NCBI RefSeq assembly: GCF_002591915.1
Contig: NZ_NIHB01000005.1
Span: 1-64,000, forward strand
Source: Marinicella litoralis
GTDB lineage: Bacteria; Pseudomonadota; Gammaproteobacteria; Xanthomonadales; Marinicellaceae
Reading direction: 5' to 3'
DNA: 64,000 nt
Within the stretch, counting starts at the first letter, position 1. The number at the start of each line of letters is the position of its first letter. This document shows, piece after piece, positions 1-8,952 of the stretch. Both the position numbers and the translations under genes were made by a program. The notes below the pieces were generated by a model, which saw nothing but the letters and a program-made list of their open reading frames with translations, was not told where the DNA came from and did not search any database.

Positions 1-465
1 TTGGGTGGCCATGATGTCATCGCCATCAACCACTGGACCTGACAAGGTACAAGACCAAGTGCCATCCAGTTGCACAACGGCGGTACAAGTACCTGATCCA
101 CCTGTGGTTACAGTGACTGTGGCACCAGGTTCGCCAGTGCCTGTGACTGGTGCACCATTGGTTGGTACATTAATGACAGGAGCCGCTGGCGCAACAGTAT
201 CTACTGTAATGGATACGTTGGTTGAACCTGAAACATTACCATCTGGGTCTTGGGCTGTGGCACTCAAAGTATTGCTGCCTTCTGATAAAGCCGGTGATAT
301 GGAGCAAGACCAATCGCCGTTGATATCGGCCACGACTGAACAAGTTTCGCCATTTGGTCCAGTGACCACAACAGTTGAGCCTGCTTCTGCTGTACCAATA
401 ACCAACGGTGTGCTGTCATTGGTAATTTGTCCGTTAGTAGGTGAGGTTATGACAGGGTCATTTGG
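1..465 (-). repeat. Tandem Ig-like domain repeats within the secreted protein
   Basis: Two successive bacterial Ig-like units are encoded. The first spans about 202-465 (starts PNDPVITSP, ends VSITV) and the second starts at 201 (DTVAPAAPVINVP) and runs off the window. Both share the pattern P-T-N-G, then G-T-x-E-x-G-x-T-V-x-V, then T-C-x-x-V, then G-x-W-S-C. More copies are likely beyond the edge. Confidence 0.7.
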
Positions 466-1974
466 TGGCACAATGTCATTAATGGTGATATCAGCCGATG
501 CATTCGAAGTGAAATCTGTTGTTGGCAGTGTGGGTGAATTGGCCACAATGGTTGCTGTATTGGTGATTGTGCCTAATGGTGCATCATTGTTTACTGTGGC
601 TTGAAACTTAACCACAGCGCCTTGTGTTGGTTGGTATGTACCACCAGAACTTGAAGTGGCTGTGTCTCCCAAATATATAATGACTTGAGAACCGTCAAAT
701 TCACCATTGTCATTACCAGAAGAGTCGGTTAATGTGCCGGCTTCACCTACAATACTAGAACTTGTGATTTCCATGCTTCCTGGAACATAAGTCATATTGG
801 CTGGAATGCTGTCAGTTAAAACGGTATTAATGGCATCATCCTCTCCTGTGTTCTGAAAACTGATGGTGTATTCAATCACGTCACCTCTGACCACACCTCC
901 ACCATTGAGGTCAGTGGCTGTTTTGGTCATGGTTGATGAATAGTCAGGTACAAATAATTCAGTGGAAAAAGTCAAAAAGTGTGGAAAGTATAAGTCTCCA
1001 TTGGTTACAAAATCGATATCAGCATCGGTTGAATTGGGTGGCAATAGCCCTGTGACATCAACCAAATCTAAATCCATACTGAGTTGGTTGACATAGTTTG
1101 GATTCTTGGTAGTAACGTGTGAATTAGAATCGGTGATGCTTGAGTTCCAAAAATCATTGCTTGGGTTAAGTGTACGGTTCAAGGTATTGCCCTCAAACAC
1201 AAATGAATCGCCAGTCAGTGAATTATCTCCTTCCCACACCAAAGCGCCTACATTGGTTTCAAAACCTGCAGTCGTGGGTGTAACCAATCCAGTGACGTTG
1301 ACTGAAACAGTGGTGATTCCGCTGACGCGTTGAGCACCATCAAATAAGTTGAGTCTTTTGAATGTTTGGTTGTTATCTTCATAGAGAATGGCCAATGCCC
1401 AACCACCATAGAACCCTGTGCCGTCGTTACCTGTTGCAGCTGTCATACCACCTACCGAGTAGGTACCATTACCTGCAGCTGCCACTTGAGTGGTTACATT
1501 GGCAAAAGCCTGATAAGGTCTTGAACCAACTGCGCCATCAGTGACGAATGTATCAATCTGGGTTGCAGTGACTGTATTCCAAGTGGCTCCAACGCCAGGT
1601 GGTTTCATGTAGATGGTTCCACGACTGGCGGTAGTTTCACCTGAACGCCCGCCCCAATATAAACCAGCATACAAAACTGTTGAGCCTGCTGGTAAATTGA
1701 GGTCTGCGGTGGATGAGTTGGCAAAACTGCCCGGAGCCGAAGGATCAACGTCCACAAAAATCATGGCTCGACCATTCAGTCCAGGTGTTGTTCCTGCTTG
1801 AACCTGAGCACAATCACCACCGGCAGCACAAGTAAATAAGGTGTTACCAACAAGGGTAACATTACCATTGACATTGAAGCTTGCTCTTTCGCCAAATAAA
1901 CGGATTTGGGCTTTTGCATCCCCCAAGAATAAAACACACAACAACAGCAAAGTACTGAACTTTAAACATTTCAT
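1..1974 (-). CDS. Secreted DUF11/Ig-like repeat protein (C-terminus beyond window)
   Basis: Open from the ATG at 1974 to the window edge: 658 residues with no stop, so the C-terminus is missing. Residues 1-23 form a Sec signal peptide ending in AKA-Q. Residues about 25-330 are a Gly/Thr/Asn-rich beta domain with the motif LPAGSTVLYAGLYWGG, of the kind that often precedes DUF11 repeats. Residues about 340-490 look like one DUF11 unit (TKTATDLNGGGV, IEYTISFQNTGEDDA). From about residue 504 there are Ig-like repeats of 85-90 residues beginning P-N-D-P-V-I-T-S-P and A-P-V-I-N-V-P-T-N-G, each with a Cys pair around TCSVV/WSCS. Family knowledge suggests an exported surface or secreted adhesin-like protein, often with a C-terminal sorting tag that cannot be seen here. 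No function can be assigned. The opposite strand is also open over long stretches, but that is a shadow of this repetitive gene. Confidence 0.85.
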   Translation of the reverse strand, partial: MKCLKFSTLLLLCVLFLGDAKAQIRLFGERASFNVNGNVTLVGNTLFTCAAGGDCAQVQAGTTPGLNGRAMIFVDVDPSAPGSFANSSTADLNLPAGSTVLYAGLYWGGRSGETTASRGTIYMKPPGVGATWNTVTATQIDTFVTDGAVGSRPYQAFANVTTQVAAAGNGTYSVGGMTAATGNDGTGFYGGWALAILYEDNNQTFKRLNLFDGAQRVSGITTVSVNVTGLVTPTTAGFETNVGALVWEGDNSLTGDSFVFEGNTLNRTLNPSNDFWNSSITDSNSHVTTKNPNYVNQLSMDLDLVDVTGLLPPNSTDADIDFVTNGDLYFPHFLTFSTELFVPDYSSTMTKTATDLNGGGVVRGDVIEYTISFQNTGEDDAINTVLTDSIPANMTYVPGSMEITSSSIVGEAGTLTDSSGNDNGEFDGSQVIIYLGDTATSSSGGTYQPTQGAVVKFQATVNNDAPLGTITNTATIVANSPTLPTTDFTSNASADITINDIVPPNDPVITSPTNGQITNDSTPLVIGTAEAGSTVVVTGPNGETCSVVADINGDWSCSISPALSEGSNTLSATAQDPDGNVSGSTNVSITVDTVAPAAPVINVPTNGAPVTGTGEPGATVTVTTGGSGTCTAVVQLDGTWSCTLSGPVVDGDDIMATQ

Positions 1975-2197
1975 ATTTTTCACACACTAACACTTAAATT
2001 AATATATGTGACTTATATCACAGAAATGATATGAGTAAAGCCTGCAAGGATGAAAAAGCAGTTGTAATTTACATTTTGTTACATTTGTCACAAAAAAATA
2101 AACATTTTTGTGATTTTGACCGGAATTCTAGAAATTTAGGTGACAAATCATGTCAGTGGCTAATTATTCATGAAATCAACCAATTAAGGTGGTATTT

Positions 2198-2725
2198 TTA
2201 CTGATGCGGGACCATTTTAATTTGGTTTTTAGGGTATCCTTCCTCTACAGCAATTTGTATCAACTGTTCTAATTGTTGGGCTGGAATTTGTGGATTTCTT
2301 GCCATGATCCAGAGGTAATCTCGTTTGGTTCTGCCGATAATGGTGTATTGATAAGCCGGATCCACGTAAACAATGATGTACTCAGATTTAAAGGGCCACA
2401 AGAACTGCATCTTCCATTCCGCATTGGAAGGGTTGTCTGTCACAAAACCAGTGGGTTTGTATTGTTTTTTAGGGCCAGTAAAGCTGTCTTTGTTAAAAGT
2501 AAAAGTGGTGTCGATTACATCTGGTTCTGACATTTGATAGCTTTCAATGGCATTGTGCGCACCTTTTTCAATGAAAGTGGGGATGTTGGCAATCACATAC
2601 CAATCTCCCATAAACGAACCCAGGTTTACTTTTTCAGCCATTCTGATGGGTGGTCCAGGACGACAAGATTGGAAAATAAATAATGACATAATAAGTAAGA
2701 CAGTTATGCTGATGGCTTTTTTCAT
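2198..2725 (-). CDS. blc: Lipocalin family lipoprotein (Blc-like)
   Basis: 175 residues, close to E. coli Blc (177). The N-terminus is a lipoprotein signal (MKKAISITVLLIMSLFIFQSC) with the lipidated Cys at residue 21; Phe at -3 is slightly unusual. The lipocalin signature G-x-W is present as GDWYVIA, followed by a family-typical stretch with N-I-P and F-N-K-D-S-F. Near the end are YIIVYVDPAYQYTIIGR and LWIMARNPQI, which match the Blc pattern. Bacterial lipocalins are outer-membrane-anchored carriers of lysophospholipids or fatty acids, often stress-induced. The gene stands alone between the secreted repeat protein and the divergent thioredoxin gene. Confidence 0.88.
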   Translation of the reverse strand: MKKAISITVLLIMSLFIFQSCRPGPPIRMAEKVNLGSFMGDWYVIANIPTFIEKGAHNAIESYQMSEPDVIDTTFTFNKDSFTGPKKQYKPTGFVTDNPSNAEWKMQFLWPFKSEYIIVYVDPAYQYTIIGRTKRDYLWIMARNPQIPAQQLEQLIQIAVEEGYPKNQIKMVPHQ

Positions 2726-2938
2726 AGCAATTCACAGTAAATAAATACATTTTATAAGTAAGTGTGTGAAATTTGGGTCGCTAATCATATAAATAAAATG
2801 AAATTTAACTGCCACGGATAGAATTGACCAATTGAATTATCTCTATATCATTTATGTTTATCTGCTTGGCCTTATATTAATATGAACGATGATTTCAATG
2901 CAGCGGTCAATTTATCAATTAAGTAAAATACAAGCGAT

Positions 2939-3460
2939 ATGAATAAGATAAAAAAATGGCGAAAAAATAAATACCTGGCTTTGTTGATGGATGTGCTGTT
3001 AATTGTAGCGGTCATGTTGGCCATTTCATGGTGGCAAAACAAAGACACGCTGGCAGCACAGGGTCAGCCTGCTCCTGTTTTTGACTTGTTGGCATTGGAT
3101 GGCACAAGCCATCAACTGGAGGATTACCAAGGCAAGCAAGTCTTGTTGTATTTTTTTGCGCCCTGGTGTTCGATCTGTAAATTGTCAGCAGATAACCTGA
3201 ACGATTTACGAGCGGCTCGCAGTGAAGATGAATGGGTGATATTGATGATGGCACTGTCGTATGGAAACCGAATAGAGGTGACACAATTTGTTGCAGATCT
3301 GGATTTACAAGTGCCGGTTTTATTGGGTACAGCGCAACAAATGGTGGACTATCAAATTCAAGGTTTTCCGACCTATTATGTGATTGATGAAACAGGTCAT
3401 TTGGCTGCAAAGTCAATGGGCTACAGCACAGAAATTGGCCTGCGTTTACGCACTTGGTGA
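2939..3460 (+). CDS. Membrane-anchored thioredoxin-like disulfide oxidoreductase (TlpA/ScsD type)
   Basis: 173 residues. A basic N-terminus (MNKIKKWRKNK) precedes one membrane helix at about 12-31, which puts the thioredoxin fold in the periplasm. The redox motif is W-C-S-I-C at residues 76-80 and the cis-proline loop is G-F-P-T at 142-145. FAPWCSICK after a VLLYF strand is typical of the TlpA/AhpC-TSA group. The expected role is reduction or oxidation of periplasmic cysteines, for example in cytochrome c maturation or metal stress; the partner cannot be read from the neighbours. It ends about 130 bp before leuS and has no obvious operon partner. Confidence 0.85.
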   Translation: MNKIKKWRKNKYLALLMDVLLIVAVMLAISWWQNKDTLAAQGQPAPVFDLLALDGTSHQLEDYQGKQVLLYFFAPWCSICKLSADNLNDLRAARSEDEWVILMMALSYGNRIEVTQFVADLDLQVPVLLGTAQQMVDYQIQGFPTYYVIDETGHLAAKSMGYSTEIGLRLRTW

Positions 3461-3511
3461 AGTGGATTCAGCGGTCACAGCAAAAACCTGCGGCTAGAAT
3501 TCAATGACCGC

Positions 3512-3540
3512 TTTACCATCGTTGGTTGAAAACGTATAAT
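3512..3540 (+). promoter_or_regulatory. Sigma-70 promoter for leuS
   Basis: A -35 element TTTACC (3512-3517), a 17-nt spacer and a perfect -10 TATAAT (3535-3540) lie about 50 bp before the leuS start. Transcription would begin near 3547. Confidence 0.65.
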
Positions 3541-3590
3541 TTCCGCTTTGTCACATCACAATTGATACAGGGATGCCTGTTGGGAAATAA

Positions 3591-6032
3591 ATGACTGCAT
3601 ACAATCCACAAGAAGTAGAACAACACGCTCAAAAACTTTGGGAAGCGCATAAATCATTCGAAGTCAAAGCGGACGACAACAAAGAAAAATATTACTGCCT
3701 GAGTATGTTTCCTTATCCCAGTGGAAAGTTACATATGGGTCATGTGCGAAACTACACCCTGAGTGAGGTCATCGCCAGATACCAAAAGATGCAAGGTAAA
3801 AATGTACTGCAACCGATCGGATACGATGCCTTTGGTTTACCAGCAGAAAATGCTGCCATCAAACACAACAGGGAACCGGCAGAATGGACTTATGCCAATA
3901 TGGAAGAAATGACTGCTCAATTTAAACGGTTGGGGTTTGCATTTGATTGGTCACGTGAACTGGCCACTTGTCAACCGGATTATTACCGTTGGGAACAATG
4001 GATGTTCGTTAAATTATTTGAACAAGGGTTGGTTTATCGCAAGGACTCAGTGGTCAACTGGGATCCAGTGGATCAAACGGTCTTGGCCAACGAACAGGTA
4101 ATCGATGGCAAAGGCTGGCGTTCTGGGGCAGAGGTGATCCGCAAAACCATCCCTCAATGGTTTTTGAAAATCACTGATTATGCAGATGAATTGTTACAGT
4201 CATTAGACAACATGCCTGGTTGGCCCGATTCGGTTAAAACCATGCAACGCAATTGGATTGGAAGATCAAAAGGATTGGAATTGGATTTTCAGGTCGACGG
4301 ATTTGGACAAGTCAGTATTTATACCACTCGTCCCGATACGCTTTATGGGGTGTCTTATATGGCGGTGGCGCCAGAACATCCATTGGCGCTGCAGGCTGCT
4401 GCAGACAATGCAGAATTGGCTGCATTTTTGCAGCAATGTGGAAAAGAACAAAGCAACGAAGCCGCCATGGCCACCATGGAAAAGAAAGGCATGTACACGG
4501 GCTTAGATGCCATGCATCCATTGACCGGTGAAAGGGTGCCAGTTTGGGTCGCTAATTTTGTGTTAATGACTTATGGAACTGGTGCAGTGATGGCGGTCCC
4601 TGGTCATGATCAAAGGGATTATGAATTTGCTAAAAAATATGATTTACCCATTACTCAAGTCATTGATGCAGAAGGTGATTTGTATGAAGCAGCCATAACT
4701 GAGAAAGGTTGTTTGATTAATTCAGATGCGTTCAATGGCATGGATTTTGCTCAAGCATTCGATGCCATGGCCAAACAGTTCAAAGCCGATGGCACCGGCC
4801 GGGTTCAAATCAATTATCGACTGCGCGATTGGGGTGTGTCCAGACAACGCTATTGGGGTTGTCCAATTCCAATTATTTATTGTGATGATTGTGGCGCGGT
4901 GGCTGTGCCAGAAGAACAATTGCCAGTGGTGCTGCCAGAGAATGTGGTGTTTGATGAAACCGGCGGATCACCGATCAAGAGGATGCCTGAGTTTTATGAA
5001 ACCACTTGTCCTCAATGCGCTGCACCTGCTAAACGTGAAACCGATACCTTTGATACTTTTATGGAATCATCTTGGTATTATGCCAGGTACACCTGTCCGC
5101 AATATGCTGGCGGTATGCTCAGTGAAGAGGCTGATCATTGGTTACCAGTAGATCAATACATCGGTGGTATCGAACATGCGATTTTACATTTGTTGTATGC
5201 GCGTTTTTACCACAAAGTACTGCGTGACCAAGGTTTGGTTCATTCAGATGAACCGTTTGTAAATTTGTTGACTCAAGGCATGGTATTAAAAGATGGCGCC
5301 AAGATGTCCAAATCAAAAGGCAATACGGTTGATCCGCAAGATTTGATCGAGCAATACGGTGCCGATACGGTGCGTTTGTTTTCGATGTTCGCCGCACCGC
5401 CTGAACAGTCATTGGAATGGTCAGACGAAGGCGTGGAGGGAGCTGCCCGGTATTTGAACCGTTTGTGGTTCCAAGTGAGCACATTCATTGATTCTGTGGC
5501 TGGTCAAACCTTTGAAATGTCTGCTGAGTTGAACAAAGAACAACAAGCCATGCGCTTAAAGATTCATCAGAGTATTGAGAAAGTGACTCAAGACATTGGT
5601 GAACGTCAAACCTTCAATACTGCGATTGCAGCGATGATGGAATTGACCAATGCCTTAACCAAGTTCAACGACGATAGTACCACTGGTATGGCGATACGTC
5701 ATGAAGGCTGGTTCAGTTTGGTCAAAATGATCAGTCCATTTGCGCCACATATGGCTCAAGCGTTGTGGGAATCCATGGGGCAAGAAGCGTTGTTGTGTGA
5801 TGCGAAGTGGCCTGAAGTCGATCCGTCTGCTTTGGTGCAGGATGAAATTGAAATGGTGGTTCAAGTCAATGGAAAGCTCAGGGCAAAATTGTCTGTTTCT
5901 GCAGATGCTTCTAAAGAAACCATTGAAGCTTTGGCACTGGCTGATGAAAATGTACAAAAGTTCGTTGAAGGTAAAACCATCAGAAAGGTGATTGTGGTAC
6001 CGAAACGCTTAATCAATGTGGTGGTGTCATGA
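3591..6032 (+). CDS. leuS: Leucine--tRNA ligase
   Basis: 813 residues (E. coli 860). A class Ia aminoacyl-tRNA synthetase that charges tRNA-Leu in the cytoplasm. The HIGH motif is HMGH at residues 48-51 within [15 protein letters not shown], and KMSKS is at 571-575. The CP1 editing domain is present, with the Thr-rich TTRPDTLYG and the conserved [11 protein letters not shown] Cys-containing zinc-type insertion (CDDCG, then CPQC) precedes the catalytic core. The C-terminal anticodon-binding region ends with VNGKLR and [16 protein letters not shown]. It is followed by lptE with a 4-bp ATGA overlap and then holA, the usual gammaproteobacterial order. Confidence 0.98.
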   Translation: MTAYNPQEVEQHAQKLWEAHKSFEVKADDNKEKYYCLSMFPYPSGKLHMGHVRNYTLSEVIARYQKMQGKNVLQPIGYDAFGLPAENAAIKHNREPAEWTYANMEEMTAQFKRLGFAFDWSRELATCQPDYYRWEQWMFVKLFEQGLVYRKDSVVNWDPVDQTVLANEQVIDGKGWRSGAEVIRKTIPQWFLKITDYADELLQSLDNMPGWPDSVKTMQRNWIGRSKGLELDFQVDGFGQVSIYTTRPDTLYGVSYMAVAPEHPLALQAAADNAELAAFLQQCGKEQSNEAAMATMEKKGMYTGLDAMHPLTGERVPVWVANFVLMTYGTGAVMAVPGHDQRDYEFAKKYDLPITQVIDAEGDLYEAAITEKGCLINSDAFNGMDFAQAFDAMAKQFKADGTGRVQINYRLRDWGVSRQRYWGCPIPIIYCDDCGAVAVPEEQLPVVLPENVVFDETGGSPIKRMPEFYETTCPQCAAPAKRETDTFDTFMESSWYYARYTCPQYAGGMLSEEADHWLPVDQYIGGIEHAILHLLYARFYHKVLRDQGLVHSDEPFVNLLTQGMVLKDGAKMSKSKGNTVDPQDLIEQYGADTVRLFSMFAAPPEQSLEWSDEGVEGAARYLNRLWFQVSTFIDSVAGQTFEMSAELNKEQQAMRLKIHQSIEKVTQDIGERQTFNTAIAAMMELTNALTKFNDDSTTGMAIRHEGWFSLVKMISPFAPHMAQALWESMGQEALLCDAKWPEVDPSALVQDEIEMVVQVNGKLRAKLSVSADASKETIEALALADENVQKFVEGKTIRKVIVVPKRLINVVVS

Positions 6033-6505
6033 GAAAATATTCAGTCTTGTTGCTGCTTTTGATTTTGTCATCGTGCGGCTACCAGTTAAAGTCTAAAGTA
6101 AATTTAGATGCCGAATTTGATCGCACATTTTTGCAACATGCCATCAGTGCCCCGCTGTATCGACCTTTGGCAGTGGCGCTGTCAAATCAAGGGGTTAAAT
6201 TGGTTGATGATGCGGCAGAAGCCAGTGCTAAAATTGTCATTATTAAAGACAATTTGAGTAAACAAATTCAATCCATTGGTACCAATAATCGGGTACAAGA
6301 GTACCGATTGGACTACGAGTTGAGTTTTGCAGTTGAATTTTTAGATCAAATCAAAATAGCTGAACGATCATTGACCTTGTCACGTGACTATTCTTTTGAC
6401 ATAGGACAAATTTCTGGAACCCAGGCCGAAGAAAAAGTACTGCGTGAACAAATGTACCAAGACATGGCACAAATGATCATCAGAGCCATAGCCAACCAAA
6501 AATAA
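6029..6505 (+). CDS. lptE: LPS assembly lipoprotein LptE
   Basis: 158 residues (E. coli LptE 193). The lipoprotein signal [18 protein letters not shown] has a good lipobox, and CGY-L right after the cleavage site is typical of LptE. The central part has the family feature [16 protein letters not shown], an amphipathic beta region. LptE plugs the LptD barrel in the outer membrane and helps deliver lipopolysaccharide to the cell surface. It overlaps leuS by four bases (ATGA) and lies 7 bp before holA, so the three genes are probably co-transcribed and translationally coupled. Confidence 0.93.
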   Translation: MRKYSVLLLLLILSSCGYQLKSKVNLDAEFDRTFLQHAISAPLYRPLAVALSNQGVKLVDDAAEASAKIVIIKDNLSKQIQSIGTNNRVQEYRLDYELSFAVEFLDQIKIAERSLTLSRDYSFDIGQISGTQAEEKVLREQMYQDMAQMIIRAIANQK

Positions 6506-6512
6506 GCCAACG

Positions 6513-7517
6513 ATGCGTCTTTATTACAATCAGTTAGCAGCGCAGCTCAAACAGGGTTTGGCACCGGTGTATTTATTGGTTGGAGATGAACCTTTGCAAC
6601 TACAAGAAGCGGGTGATGCGATCAAAAAAGCCGCAGCCAGAGCAGGTTTTTCTGAACGAGAAACTTACCTTGCTGATAAAAGCTTTCAATGGCATGAGTT
6701 ACAGAACAGCGCGGGAAATATGTCATTGTTTGCCACCCAACGAATCATTGATTTACACATACCAACCGGTAAGCCAGGTACCAAAGGATCTTCCAGTATA
6801 GTTTCGTTTATTGAAAACATACCTTCAGATGTGATGTTAATCATTCGATGTGATGAGTGGAATGTAGCCAATGAAAAAACCAAATGGGTTAAAACTGTAG
6901 TTGATAAAGGTGCTTTTTTGAGGGTATATCAGCCGAAAGCAGCTGAATTACCACAATGGATTCGAAAACGTTGTCAATCAATTGGTTTACAAGTGGATAA
7001 CGATGCCATCGGATTACTCAGTATGCGTTTAGAAGGTAATTTATTGGCGGCAGCACAAGAGTTAGAAAAATTAAAGATGCGTTTTCCAAACCAAACAATC
7101 ACGGGACGTGACATCATGGGTTTGGTGGCTGACAGTGCGCGGTTTGATGTGTTCAGATTGACTGACTCCTTGCTTGAGAAAAAGCCAGCCAGAGCCATCA
7201 GAATTTTACGTTCCTTAAAGAAAAACGACATTTCTCCAGTGGTGATTCATTGGGCCTTGGAACGGGAAACAAGGATGTTGAGTGAACTGTCATTCATTCG
7301 TCAGCAAAACCGAAATGTATCAGCAGCGGATTACAGAAAACTCGGTGTGTGGCAAAATCGGCAAGCCATCATTCAGTCGACCTTGAACCAGTATGGACTC
7401 AGCCATTGGGAATTTTGTTTGAGCCAACTCAGCAAAATTGATCGAATGATTAAAGGTCGATTAACAGGGGATCCATGGCTTGCCATTGAAAAATGGTTGA
7501 TGTCATTCATGCGTTGA
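6513..7517 (+). CDS. holA: DNA polymerase III subunit delta
   Basis: 334 residues (E. coli HolA 343). The delta subunit of the clamp loader opens the beta clamp. Family features include the N-terminal L-x-P-V-Y-L-L-V-G-D-E-P-L at about residues 15-30, the LFATQRIIDLHIP region carrying the beta-interaction helix, and the C-terminal collar domain with W-A-L-E-R-E and KGRLTGDPWLAIEKW. Delta lacks a functional P-loop and none is seen. It follows lptE closely; the MBOAT gene begins one base after its stop, which suggests read-through into the acyltransferase pair. Confidence 0.95.
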   Translation: MRLYYNQLAAQLKQGLAPVYLLVGDEPLQLQEAGDAIKKAAARAGFSERETYLADKSFQWHELQNSAGNMSLFATQRIIDLHIPTGKPGTKGSSSIVSFIENIPSDVMLIIRCDEWNVANEKTKWVKTVVDKGAFLRVYQPKAAELPQWIRKRCQSIGLQVDNDAIGLLSMRLEGNLLAAAQELEKLKMRFPNQTITGRDIMGLVADSARFDVFRLTDSLLEKKPARAIRILRSLKKNDISPVVIHWALERETRMLSELSFIRQQNRNVSAADYRKLGVWQNRQAIIQSTLNQYGLSHWEFCLSQLSKIDRMIKGRLTGDPWLAIEKWLMSFMR

Positions 7518-7518
7518 T

Positions 7519-8952
7519 ATGCTGTTTAACTCACTCACATTTCTGTTGTTTTTCGCTTGGGTGGTTGCGGTTCATTATTCTTCACTGAGATGGTCCTTAA
7601 AAAAAGGCCATCTTTTGTTGGCCAGTTATGCCTTTTATGCTGCATGGAACCCGCCATTTGTGTTGTTGCTGTGGCTGTCTACTTTGGTTGATTGGCAGGT
7701 GGCCAAGCAAATGGACCAACAAACAGTTCAAAAAAAACGAAAACACTGGTTGTGGCTCAGTTTGTCGATCAATTTAGGTATGCTGGTGGTGTTTAAGTAT
7801 GCCGACTTTTTGTTGGCCAATTTTCAAATGCTGTTGACTTTGCTGGGACTGAATATGACTTTTGCGGATCCGGGGTTGATTTTACCCATGGGGATTTCAT
7901 TTTTCACCTTTCAAACCCTGTCTTACACTTTAGATGTTTACTATAAAAGGTTGAAACCATGGCATGGTTTTTGGGATTATGCTTTGTTCGTTAGTTTCTT
8001 TCCACAACTGGTGGCAGGACCGATTGTCAGGGCCAAATCATTTTTACCTCAGCTGCTGAAACAAACACGGGTGGACATCAATCAGTTTTCCATTGGGCTC
8101 AGTTTTTTTATCATTGGCTTGTTTCAAAAAATGGTGATGGCAGACAGCTTTTTTGCCCCCATTGTGAATCAAGTTTTCAGCCAACATGAAACGATAGATA
8201 CCACATCTTCTTGGCTGGGTTCACTGTTTTTCAGTGCTCAGATATTTTGTGATTTTTCGGGGTATTCCCTGTGCGCAATTGGATTGGCTATGTGTCTTGG
8301 GTTTGTGTTGCCAATCAATTTTCGCTCACCTTTTGCAGCCATGGGTTTTTCAGACTTTTGGCGTAGGTGGCACATATCCTTATCGTCTTGGTTGCGTGAT
8401 TATCTTTACATCCCATTGGGTGGGAATCGCAATGGCCAATTCAAACGGTACCGAAATTTGTTGCTCACCATGTTATTGGGTGGATTGTGGCATGGTGCGG
8501 CATGGACTTTTGTCATCTGGGGTGCTTTACACGGCAGTTATTTGGTGCTTGAACAATTGATTAAACAAAGCCGGTTGGCAAAAAGGTTTAAACCCAATGC
8601 AGTGATTAAATTGATTTTGGCAGTGTTGACATTTCTGGCCGTGGTCTTGGCATTTGTGGTGTTCAGGTCGGAAAACTTATCACAAGCTGGGCACATCATT
8701 GCCGCCATGTTTGGCATCAGTGGCAGTTCCAATGTGACTACTTATGCAGTGAAACAAGATGCATGGTTGTTGTTGGTTGTGGTGGCTTTTGTTTTGATGA
8801 TGGCATCGCAATGGTTCATGAGAAACAAATCCTTGTCTGAGGTCATAGCTCATTCCCATGCAGTGGTTCGGGCGTTATTCATTGCGGCCGCCTTGTTGTT
8901 CATTATGCTTTCTACCGGAAACTCCAATGCCTTCATCTATTTCCAGTTCTAA
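7519..8952 (+). CDS. MBOAT family O-acyltransferase (AlgI-like)
   Basis: 477 residues with about 10-12 hydrophobic segments, similar in length to AlgI (520) and DltB-like proteins. Membrane-bound O-acyltransferase features are clear: PMGISFFTFQTLSYTLDVYY, FPQLVAGPIVRA, SDFWRRWHISLSSWLRDYLY, PLGGNR, and GGLWHGAAWTFVIWG with the catalytic His at residue 325 and a second His at 338. It moves acyl groups, usually acetyl, across the inner membrane to an extracytoplasmic acceptor. It starts one base after holA and overlaps the next gene by 26 bp, the common layout of an MBOAT with its SGNH partner. The acceptor is unknown; no alginate, cellulose or teichoic-acid genes are nearby. Confidence 0.92.
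   Translation: MLFNSLTFLLFFAWVVAVHYSSLRWSLKKGHLLLASYAFYAAWNPPFVLLLWLSTLVDWQVAKQMDQQTVQKKRKHWLWLSLSINLGMLVVFKYADFLLANFQMLLTLLGLNMTFADPGLILPMGISFFTFQTLSYTLDVYYKRLKPWHGFWDYALFVSFFPQLVAGPIVRAKSFLPQLLKQTRVDINQFSIGLSFFIIGLFQKMVMADSFFAPIVNQVFSQHETIDTTSSWLGSLFFSAQIFCDFSGYSLCAIGLAMCLGFVLPINFRSPFAAMGFSDFWRRWHISLSSWLRDYLYIPLGGNRNGQFKRYRNLLLTMLLGGLWHGAAWTFVIWGALHGSYLVLEQLIKQSRLAKRFKPNAVIKLILAVLTFLAVVLAFVVFRSENLSQAGHIIAAMFGISGSSNVTTYAVKQDAWLLLVVVAFVLMMASQWFMRNKSLSEVIAHSHAVVRALFIAAALLFIMLSTGNSNAFIYFQF

Noticed and set aside
5-604. 199-codon open frame on the + strand
   Set aside because: It is antisense to the signal-peptide-bearing DUF11/Ig protein, which has a clear domain pattern; the + frame is low-complexity Val/Pro/Thr from repeat codons.
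2088-2113. TCACAAAAA/TTTTTGTGA inverted repeat downstream of the lipocalin gene
   Set aside because: The stem is A/T-rich with no following T run in the gene's direction; too weak to call a terminator or CRP site.
2902-3518. AGCGGTCA sequences flanking the thioredoxin gene
   Set aside because: Only 8 bp, with further matches elsewhere (for example inside dgt); considered chance rather than a mobile-element boundary.
5119-5484. 121-codon open frame on the - strand inside leuS
   Set aside because: Shadow of the leuS KMSKS region; no start signal and no recognisable content.
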